Below, piece by piece: positions 1 to 6,817 of a DNA stretch of 6,817 bases (its first letter is position 1; each line of letters opens with the position of its first letter). The position numbers were made by a program, and so were the translations under genes. A model generated the notes under the pieces. It searched no databases. It was not told the DNA's origin and saw only the letters and a list, made by a program, of their open reading frames with translations. This DNA comes from Erysipelotrichaceae bacterium (GTDB lineage: Bacteria > Bacillota_I > Bacilli_A > Erysipelotrichales > Erysipelotrichaceae), in contig DAIDML010000225.1 in assembly GCA_027449005.1 (NCBI GenBank), forward strand, positions 1-6,817. Direction: 5' to 3'.

Positions 1-243
1 ATTAGAGATTTCCCCCTTGGGTTCAACCCCAAGCATGACTTTAAGGGGAATCTGATGAGCAGTTATGACTCTTAACACTGATTGGGCATGATGGGAGACA
101 TCATACATACGAATGTAACTAAAATGCTTTGAAACAATGAGCAAGTCTTCTAACACCTCGGCATCGCTTGGATAGGTTTGTGTAAGTGGACTTTGGTTAT
201 GGCGATAACCAGAATAACATACAGCGGGTTTATACTGAAACAT
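1..243 (-). CDS. GH17-like glycoside hydrolase, N-terminal 81 residues (partial, runs off left edge)
   Basis: The frame is open from an ATG at 243 to the window edge, giving 81 residues with no stop. The start is supported by AAAGGA (plus-strand 250-255) six bases upstream. The N-terminus carries AVCYSGYR (residues 7-14), then a YPS segment (24-26), SKHFSYIRMYD (38-48) and LKVMLG (67-72). This pattern matches the first beta strands of the TIM barrel in bacterial proteins related to GH17 beta-1,3-glucanases, as I remember the family. There is no signal peptide in the visible part, so a cytoplasmic enzyme acting on imported or internal glucan is possible. The catalytic glutamates would lie in the missing part, so activity cannot be judged. 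It is transcribed divergently from the sensor gene at 509. Confidence 0.6.
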   Translation of the reverse strand, partial: MFQYKPAVCYSGYRHNQSPLTQTYPSDAEVLEDLLIVSKHFSYIRMYDVSHHAQSVLRVITAHQIPLKVMLGVEPKGEISN

Positions 244-508
244 AGGTTGTCCTTTCTAAAGGGTTGATTGATAAATCATTTAAACGAATTATATCATAGC
301 TTTAAATGGCTAGATGATGGATGTTGATTGTAATGAACAATGCATAACAATAAACTGATAATTCGCACCATCTTGAGATGAAAAAAACGTTTAACTAATG
401 ATAAGATTAACTTATGTTGATTAATGAGATATTTCATTTGATTGAAATCAACGATGATTATTCAATGAATACAAGATTAAACTCAACGATCAGAAAGCAG
501 GATTCAAC
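244..508. other. Divergent intergenic region between the GH17-like gene and the cyclic di-GMP sensor
   Basis: This 265-base AT-rich stretch contains the minus-strand extended -10 promoter and no credible gene. TTGATT occurs four times on the plus strand, starting at 264, 324, 417 and 438. The last copy forms a perfect inverted repeat, TTGATT-GA-AATCAA (438-451). A second small repeat is TGATT-gata-AATCA (265-278). For the plus-strand gene I see only weak promoter candidates: TTGATT at 438 with TTCAAT at 461 (17-base spacer), and an extended -10-like TGATAAGAT at 399-407. I see no cyclic di-GMP riboswitch of the GEMM type. Confidence 0.4.
288..296 (-). promoter_or_regulatory. Extended -10 promoter of the GH17-like gene
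   Basis: Read on the minus strand this is TGATATAAT: a perfect TATAAT preceded by the TGn extension. No good -35 box lies 16-18 bases upstream, which is tolerated at extended -10 promoters. The leader to the ATG at 243 would be about 35-40 bases and contains the AAAGGA ribosome binding site. Confidence 0.55.
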
Positions 509-2872
509 ATGCTAGAAGAGCTATTCCAAACCATCTTTTTCAATATTACGATCATATTCGGAGTTTTTCTTCTCATGACGATTGTCGATTTTTCTTTCTA
601 TACAAAAAGTGCGATTGCCAAAATCATAATGGGTATTATTATAGGATTAGCCACAATTGTTACCATGATGAATGGGTTTCAACTAGAATCAGGTGTTGTT
701 TATGATGCGCGAAGCGTTGTGATTGGTGTGGCTGCATTCTTTTTCCCGTGGATGACTTCACTTACAGCTGCCATCATTGCGATGGTGTACCGAGTTGCCT
801 TGGGAGGTATTGGTGTTCTACCTGGATCATTGTCCATTCTCTCAGCATTTATTGTAGGCTTTATATGGAGGGAAAAAGTTCAAAAGAGACTTAAAGTGAA
901 TGCTTATTTTCAGTTTTATCTTTTAGGTTTTGTGATCCATGTTTTTGTGACATTATCACAACTATCTTTACCTTATCCTAGAAACATTGAAAACATCAAA
1001 TTATTAGGTCCTGTCTTTTTAATACTATATCCTATCATTGTAATGATTCTTGGACTATTCATGAAAAATCATCATGATCGGCTCAATGTTCAAAAGCAAC
1101 TTGTGGGGAGTGAATCACGTTTAAAAACCATCTTTAATGATTCTCCAATCTCAATGATTCTTCATGATTGTGAGACAGGAGAAATAGTTGGCGCAAACAA
1201 TGCAGCACTAGCATTATTCCAAGCTGATTCACTCACTCAACTGAATGAAGCATTATGGTATGATGACTCACCATACAGTGCTGAGGATGCATTAAGATAT
1301 ATTCATGATGCTCTTCAAGAAGATCAAAACTTTATCTGGCGATCAAAAACTAAATCAGGGAACTATTTGTATGAGAGAGTCCTTTTACGACCAATCATGA
1401 TTAATGATGTTAAACGTATTTTATCCGCAAGTATAGATATCACGGAATCGAAGATTCAAGAAGCAAAGAATTTGGATTTAGAAAAGCAATTACGTTTACT
1501 CATTTCGGAAATGCCTATTGGCTTAGCACTGCTTGAGTGCCTCTATGATGAGTCGAATCAACCGATTGACTTTCAGTACACCAGTATCAATTCAAGCTTT
1601 GAAGTTTTTTCAAGTTTGAAGAGTGAAGATGTGATTGGGAAAACCATTAGAGAGGTTTTGCCTCATACTGATAAATCATGGATGCATATATTTGCACAGG
1701 TTATTTCAACTGGAGAGCCCATAAATTATGAAGACTACTCTATTAGTTTAGGTAAATATTACAGTGTTAAAGTATACTCACCTAAGCAAAATCAAGTTGC
1801 AGTGTTGTTTGAGGATATAACGCAAAGAAAACAGATGGATGAGAAGATTCTCTTTGCAAGTAAGCATGACTACTTAACAAACTTACCTAACCGACGTTAT
1901 TTTGATGAAAAGATAAAGGAGTTGGATCAGCCACAAAATTATCCATTGATAATTTCCATGATGGACATTGATGGACTAAAACTCATTAATGACACATTAG
2001 GTCATTTTGTTGGTGATCAAGCCATCATTGCGGTTGCTAAACAACTACAGACCACTTTTGGTGAACATGCTTTTGTAGCACGAACAGGTGGAGATGAGTT
2101 TATGATTGTATGTGCAAACACACTCATCAGTGAGTTCAAGCAAAAACGTAATGAAATGATTGAAACCATGTCAAAGATAAAAATCCAAGGGGTTGATATC
2201 TCTTTATCTTTTGGAATTGCGGTTAAGTCAGAGAGTACTGAATTGATTCAAGACATCATTATCAAATCAGAAAATGATATGTACGCTAATAAGGTTTTGC
2301 ATGGTCAAAGTGCCCGCAATCAAATCATTGTTACTTTGTTTGATGCTTTAAAAAACAAGTATGAAGAAGAGAAAATTCATTCATCACGGGTAAGTCAATA
2401 TTGCTCTTTAATGGGGGAATGCTTAGGATTATCTGAAGGTGAAAAACTAGAGCTTGAACTGGCGGGAAGAATGCATGATATTGGAAAGATTTCTATTCCT
2501 GATACGATACTAAGAAAACCAGGCAAACTCAATGATGAAGAATGGAACATCATGAGAAATCACACCACGAATGGATATCAAATACTTCGCTCAGCAGATC
2601 AATACTCTAGACTTGCGGAATATTCATTAACCCATCATGAACGCATGGATGGGAAAGGGTATCCACAAGGACTTAAAGGTGAAGAGATTCCACTGTTTTC
2701 AAGAATCATTGCAATCTGTGATGCCTATGAGGCAATGACTTCAGATCGTCAATACCGCAAGGCAATGACAAGTCAAGAAGCAGTGAAAGAAATAATAAGA
2801 TGTGCGGGCACACAGTTTGATGAGAAACTAGTAAAGATTTTCATTGAAGAAGTGATTCCACAGATGACATAG
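509..2872 (+). CDS. Membrane sensor with LytS-type 5TM, PAS, PAS, GGDEF and HD-GYP domains (cyclic di-GMP synthesis and breakdown)
   Basis: The 787-residue protein can be read as a complete sensor. Residues 5-185 are hydrophobic helices with YDAR (65-68), YR (94-95) and GG (99-100), the signature of the 5TMR_LYT receptor domain. Two PAS domains follow (about 203-313 and 330-440), each ending in a DIT-type motif. The GGDEF domain (about 447-600) has DYLTNLPNRR, D486, K491, N494, D503 and intact GGDEF at 527-531. The four residues where an I-site RxxD would sit read GEHA, so product inhibition is probably absent. The HD-GYP domain (about 610-785) keeps H656/D657, H709/H710 and GYP (717-719). 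E620, H624, H685 and D738 also fit the ligand set I recall for trinuclear-metal HD-GYP enzymes. The protein should make cyclic di-GMP from GTP and hydrolyse it at the inner face of the membrane; which activity dominates cannot be seen. AGGA ends six bases before the ATG. The ligand of the 5TM domain is unknown. Confidence 0.93.
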   Translation: MLEELFQTIFFNITIIFGVFLLMTIVDFSFYTKSAIAKIIMGIIIGLATIVTMMNGFQLESGVVYDARSVVIGVAAFFFPWMTSLTAAIIAMVYRVALGGIGVLPGSLSILSAFIVGFIWREKVQKRLKVNAYFQFYLLGFVIHVFVTLSQLSLPYPRNIENIKLLGPVFLILYPIIVMILGLFMKNHHDRLNVQKQLVGSESRLKTIFNDSPISMILHDCETGEIVGANNAALALFQADSLTQLNEALWYDDSPYSAEDALRYIHDALQEDQNFIWRSKTKSGNYLYERVLLRPIMINDVKRILSASIDITESKIQEAKNLDLEKQLRLLISEMPIGLALLECLYDESNQPIDFQYTSINSSFEVFSSLKSEDVIGKTIREVLPHTDKSWMHIFAQVISTGEPINYEDYSISLGKYYSVKVYSPKQNQVAVLFEDITQRKQMDEKILFASKHDYLTNLPNRRYFDEKIKELDQPQNYPLIISMMDIDGLKLINDTLGHFVGDQAIIAVAKQLQTTFGEHAFVARTGGDEFMIVCANTLISEFKQKRNEMIETMSKIKIQGVDISLSFGIAVKSESTELIQDIIIKSENDMYANKVLHGQSARNQIIVTLFDALKNKYEEEKIHSSRVSQYCSLMGECLGLSEGEKLELELAGRMHDIGKISIPDTILRKPGKLNDEEWNIMRNHTTNGYQILRSADQYSRLAEYSLTHHERMDGKGYPQGLKGEEIPLFSRIIAICDAYEAMTSDRQYRKAMTSQEAVKEIIRCAGTQFDEKLVKIFIEEVIPQMT

Positions 2873-2896
2873 ATAAATCATCCAATTATTCAAATT

Positions 2897-2931
2897 AAAA
2901 GCAATAACCCGTACAGAGGTTATTGCTTTTT
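2897..2931. terminator. Bidirectional rho-independent terminator between the sensor and tyrosine phenol-lyase
   Basis: A perfect 13-base-pair stem (2897-2909 with 2918-2930) has an 8-base loop and ends in a run of Ts on the plus strand. The leading As give a T run on the minus strand too, so the hairpin can end both converging transcripts. It lies 24 bases after the sensor stop codon and 22 bases beyond the lyase stop codon. Confidence 0.9.
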
Positions 2932-2953
2932 AGTTAGAGCATTAGTCTAAGGA

Positions 2954-4552
<1,599 letters not shown>

Positions 4553-4591
4553 CTAAATGTTCATTAACCATTATTTGCAGTTTAATCTTGA

Positions 4592-4619
4592 TTACTTTTC
4601 AACCATTAAGTTGTATACT
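4592..4619 (+). promoter_or_regulatory. Possible promoter of the diguanylate cyclase
   Basis: TATACT (4614-4619) matches five of six -10 positions. The -35 choice is poor: TTACTT at 4592 with a 16-base spacer, or TTGATT at 4588 with 20 bases. Its position inside the longer open frame that begins at 4557 supports the later start at 4689. Confidence 0.3.
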
Positions 4620-4678
4620 AATGATATCAAAAACAAGCATTTCCACATCGCAGTGATTAATAGCACTGTCTCTATTTC

Positions 4679-4684
4679 AAGGAG
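4679..4684 (+). promoter_or_regulatory. Ribosome binding site of the diguanylate cyclase N-terminal part
   Basis: AAGGAG lies four bases before ATG 4689. The spacing is slightly short, but this is the only good site upstream of this gene, and it places the start at 4689 rather than 4557. Confidence 0.7.
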
Positions 4685-4688
4685 TTAC

Positions 4689-5141
4689 ATGGGCAATTAT
4701 ACAATGACAGTCATGATTTCAATGTCTACAATGGCTTATGCAGCCATATTGTTTACCATGTACTTTATTCGAAAAGAGCAATCACTCATCTTATTTACCC
4801 TAGCTTTTGTTTTCGCAACCATCAGTGGTCTATCACTTTCACTTCAAAATCTTCAAAATGAGTTTTTTGGCATCATTGTATTCACTGTTTCCTTTTATCT
4901 TTTTTTCATTTATATCACTGCTGGTTATACCCAGTTCTTTAAAAACAGAAATCTCCCTCAACGAATATGGATGTTCTTTCTTATCGCATCCTTCTCAATG
5001 CTTGTATTCACCTATGTTTTTCCGATTTATTGGATAAGAGAGGTGATTACGTTTGCCTTGTTCATCATCGTGTTGATTGATTTTTATCGTCATAATCTTA
5101 ACCAACTCAAAACCTTATCAAAGTATGCAAATATGGACTAA
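4689..5141 (+). CDS. N-terminal membrane part of a probable frame-split diguanylate cyclase
   Basis: The 150-residue product is almost all membrane segments: about five hydrophobic helices with short polar links such as FIRKEQS, FFKNRNLPQRI and FYRHNLNQLK. It contains no catalytic domain and ends at TAA 5139-5141. The next frame starts two bases later and opens directly with two more helices and a GGDEF domain. Five plus two helices would make a seven-helix sensor of the kind often fused to GGDEF. The frames overlap as open reading between 5102 and 5141, so one missing base there would join them into a protein of about 400 residues. I therefore read this as the sensor half of one gene broken by a frame change (real mutation or sequencing error). 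A separate small membrane protein coupled to the cyclase is the alternative. The family of the sensor is not recognised. Confidence 0.7.
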   Translation: MGNYTMTVMISMSTMAYAAILFTMYFIRKEQSLILFTLAFVFATISGLSLSLQNLQNEFFGIIVFTVSFYLFFIYITAGYTQFFKNRNLPQRIWMFFLIASFSMLVFTYVFPIYWIREVITFALFIIVLIDFYRHNLNQLKTLSKYANMD

Positions 5142-5143
5142 GG

Positions 5144-5887
5144 GTGATTACTATTGCTAACATTTTGGCTTACACCCTCATGGGTGTCATTGCTCTATTC
5201 ACTCGAAACGCATCATCCTCTTTACTCTTTGAAAGAGACCTCACCCTAGGTTTTGTTTTGATCCAGATCAATTTTGCTTGTTGGGTTGCCTCGATTTTTG
5301 TCATTGGAAATGAGCGGTTGATCAGAGAACTTAATGAAAAGAATGAACGTTTGTTTGAACTATCCAAGTATGATTACTTAACTGGGTTGTATGCTCGACG
5401 ATTTATTGAAGAAGAAACGCATCGACTCATGGCTCGAGCTAATCGTTATCATCATGCTTTGTCGGTTTTTGTGTTTGATATCGACTATTTTAAAACCATC
5501 AATAATCAACATGGTCATACCATAGGAGATCAAGTGTTAAGAGAAGTGTCAAAACTCATCAAAAAGCATATTAGGAATGCTGATTTGCTAAGCCGTTGGG
5601 GAGGAGATGAGTTTTTGGTTGTATTACCTCATACCAATGAGGATCAAGCGCTTCAATTGGCGCAAAAAATCAGTGATATGATTGGCACACTTCAATTGGA
5701 ACACATTCAACAACTCACCATTAGTGGAGGGGTGGCTGAATATCATCATCAAGAATCGTTTGATGATTGGTTTAATCGTGCAGATCAAGCACTCTATCAA
5801 GCCAAAAACAGGGGAAGGGACCTTATTTACTGCTTAAGTAGTCCACAAGACTTGAACGATCATCACTCAACTCAAATCAATCACTAA
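5144..5887 (+). CDS. C-terminal part of the diguanylate cyclase: two TM helices and GGDEF domain
   Basis: Translated from GTG 5144 this is 247 residues. Two membrane helices (about 2-20 and 34-54) lead into a charged linker (IRELNEKNERLFELSKYD) and a GGDEF domain (about 75-230). Key parts are DYLTGL, FDID (111-114), K117, N120, HGH-IGD and GGDEF (153-157). RNAD (144-147) lies exactly five residues before GGDEF and is a canonical I-site, so product inhibition by cyclic di-GMP is expected. The DxLTGLxNRR motif reads YARR, with A replacing the usual N. The domain should condense two GTP to cyclic di-GMP as a dimer. The GTG start has no usable ribosome binding site: AAGG touches the start codon, and the upstream stop ends two bases before it. 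Translation would need coupling or reinitiation unless the true gene is continuous from 4689. The GGDEF call is firm; the start is not. Confidence 0.85.
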   Translation: MITIANILAYTLMGVIALFTRNASSSLLFERDLTLGFVLIQINFACWVASIFVIGNERLIRELNEKNERLFELSKYDYLTGLYARRFIEEETHRLMARANRYHHALSVFVFDIDYFKTINNQHGHTIGDQVLREVSKLIKKHIRNADLLSRWGGDEFLVVLPHTNEDQALQLAQKISDMIGTLQLEHIQQLTISGGVAEYHHQESFDDWFNRADQALYQAKNRGRDLIYCLSSPQDLNDHHSTQINH

Positions 5888-5920
5888 AAAGACATTCATG
5901 TGTGATGAATGTCTTTGTTT
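5888..5920. terminator. Rho-independent terminator after the diguanylate cyclase
   Basis: A perfect 12-base-pair stem (5888-5899 with 5905-5916) with a GTGTG loop begins directly after the stop codon and is followed by an interrupted T tract. Leading As (5886-5890) mean it can also serve the converging PPK2 transcript, whose stop codon is at 5940-5942. Confidence 0.85.
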
Positions 5921-5939
5921 ATTTCATTAAACATGTTTT

Positions 5940-6803
5940 CTACTCTTCATTCAAAAGCATGGTTTTGAATTCTTGAAGCTTTTGTTTACGCTCTTCACTT
6001 ACTTCAGGATACTGTGGATCAATGGATTCCAGTGTGCTAACCACAATCTCTGCGATTACTGCACGTGCGAACCATTTTTTATCTGAAGGAACCACATACC
6101 AAGGACATTCACGTGTGGCAGTTGCATTGATGGCTTCCTCATAAGCTTTCATGTACTTGTCCCAGTAGCCTCGTTCCACAATGTCTCCATCACTGAATTT
6201 CCAGTTTTTGCTAGGATCATCAATGCGTTGTAAGAATTGCTTCTTTTGTTCCTTCTTGGAAATATTAAGGAAGATTTTAATGACTCTAAAGCCATTGTCA
6301 TGAAGATGCTTCTCATAATTCTTGATTTGCTCATAGCGATCATGAAAGATGTCTTGGGTGATTACTCTTTCAGGGAGTGCAGTTTTCTTATGAAGATCAT
6401 GCACTTTCACAACCAACACATCCTCATAGTAAGAACGATTAAAGATGGTTATCATTCCTCGTTGAGGAGCAACTTTCATGGCTCTCCATAAATAATCATG
6501 AGCAAGATCTTCGGCAGAAGGGACTTTAAAATTATGAACTGATATCCCTGCAGGATTCACACCACTCATGACATACTTGACTGCACCATCTTTACCTGCC
6601 GCATCCATGGCTTGAAAGATGATGAGAACCCCTTCTTTTCCTTGGGCATACAAACGTTCCTGAAGTCCTTGTAAGTCATTGATGTGATCATCACGTCTTT
6701 CTTCAGCTTCTTCTCGATCTTTAAAATTTCCTTCTTGTTTAGTGTCAAATTCACTTATTTTAAAAGGCTTACTTCCATCAAAGCGAAAATGATCAATGTT
6801 CAT
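5940..6803 (-). CDS. ppk2: Polyphosphate:nucleotide phosphotransferase, PPK2 family (class III-like)
   Basis: The 287-residue protein is full length for PPK2 enzymes of the short, single-domain type. It has the Walker A loop QAMDAAGKDG (64-73, K71), the MSGVNPAG segment (79-86), the Walker B region FNRSYYEDVLV (121-131), HISK-like NISKKEQKKQF (180-190), DDPSKNWKFS (195-204), the lid segment RGYWDKY (211-217) and the C-terminal PWYVVPSDKKWF (234-245). The AMDAAGKDG and SGVNP wording fits class III, whose members transfer phosphate from polyphosphate to AMP and ADP and so can regenerate ATP; the class call is by memory of family motifs. It is cytosolic. ATG 6803 is preceded by AGGAGG at 6811-6816, seven bases away. 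The promoter lies outside the window. It converges on the diguanylate cyclase and shares the terminator. Confidence 0.93.
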   Translation of the reverse strand: MNIDHFRFDGSKPFKISEFDTKQEGNFKDREEAEERRDDHINDLQGLQERLYAQGKEGVLIIFQAMDAAGKDGAVKYVMSGVNPAGISVHNFKVPSAEDLAHDYLWRAMKVAPQRGMITIFNRSYYEDVLVVKVHDLHKKTALPERVITQDIFHDRYEQIKNYEKHLHDNGFRVIKIFLNISKKEQKKQFLQRIDDPSKNWKFSDGDIVERGYWDKYMKAYEEAINATATRECPWYVVPSDKKWFARAVIAEIVVSTLESIDPQYPEVSEERKQKLQEFKTMLLNEE

Positions 6804-6810
6804 GATGTGT

Positions 6811-6816
6811 CCTCCT
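6811..6816 (-). promoter_or_regulatory. Ribosome binding site of PPK2
   Basis: A full AGGAGG on the minus strand, seven bases before ATG 6803 and the strongest ribosome binding site in the window. It suggests efficient translation and fixes the start. Confidence 0.88.
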
Positions 6817-6817
6817 A

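Noticed and set aside
17..37. tRNA-like T-arm (GGGTTCAACCCC) and hairpin near the left edge
   Set aside because: There is no acceptor stem or anticodon arm, the loop is one base short, and the stretch is coding sequence of the GH17-like gene.
4557..4688. 44-residue N-terminal extension of the diguanylate cyclase membrane part
   Set aside because: No ribosome binding site precedes 4557, the best -10 candidate lies inside it, and AAGGAG stands before ATG 4689.
5111..5123. Programmed -1 ribosomal frameshift joining the two halves of the diguanylate cyclase
   Set aside because: No X-XXY-YYZ heptamer occurs in the proper frame across 5102-5141, and I see no strong downstream hairpin or pseudoknot. 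An indel is simpler.
5929..5938. Palindrome AAACATGTTT between the two convergent genes
   Set aside because: It is short, has no T tail, and the 12-base-pair hairpin just upstream already explains termination.
6237..6491. Open frame of 84 codons on the plus strand, antisense to PPK2
   Set aside because: It is fully covered by a conserved PPK2 gene and has no recognisable domain.

Overview
This 6.8 kb AT-rich window looks like the chromosome of a low-GC Gram-positive bacterium (Bacillota, or the related Erysipelotrichales/Acholeplasma/Izemoplasma grade). The signs are strong AAGGAG/AGGAGG-type ribosome binding sites, a near-consensus CcpA cre box, U-tailed hairpin terminators and Firmicutes-style GGDEF and HD-GYP proteins. 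TGA is not needed as a sense codon in any gene. I cannot name the genus from the sequence alone.

Layout, left to right: (1) 1-243, minus: the first 81 codons of a GH17-like glycoside hydrolase that runs off the left edge. (2) 244-508: divergent intergenic region with an extended -10 promoter for that gene. (3) 509-2872, plus: a 787-residue membrane sensor of cyclic di-GMP metabolism with a LytS-type 5TM domain, two PAS domains, a GGDEF domain and an HD-GYP domain. (4) 2897-2931: a strong hairpin terminator shared by convergent genes. (5) 2954-4327, minus: tyrosine phenol-lyase, 457 residues, with every specificity residue I can place conserved. (6) 4328-4688: divergent regulatory region whose main feature is a 15/16 match to the cre consensus that contains the -35 box of the lyase promoter. 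(7) 4689-5887, plus: a multi-TM diguanylate cyclase that appears split by a one-base frame change near 5102-5141, giving a 5-TM half and a 2-TM/GGDEF half. (8) 5888-5920: a second convergent hairpin terminator. (9) 5940-6803, minus: a class III-like PPK2 polyphosphate:nucleotide phosphotransferase with its AGGAGG site at the right edge.

The genes do not form one operon: strands alternate and both convergent junctions have terminators. Two cyclic di-GMP genes flank a carbon-catabolite-controlled amino-acid lyase. That suggests a cluster linking nutrient state, second messenger and energy metabolism, but the link rests only on position. The best leads are the apparent frameshift in the diguanylate cyclase, the cre/-35 overlap in front of the tyrosine phenol-lyase, and the hybrid GGDEF/HD-GYP protein in which both catalytic sites look intact while the GGDEF domain lacks the inhibitory I-site.
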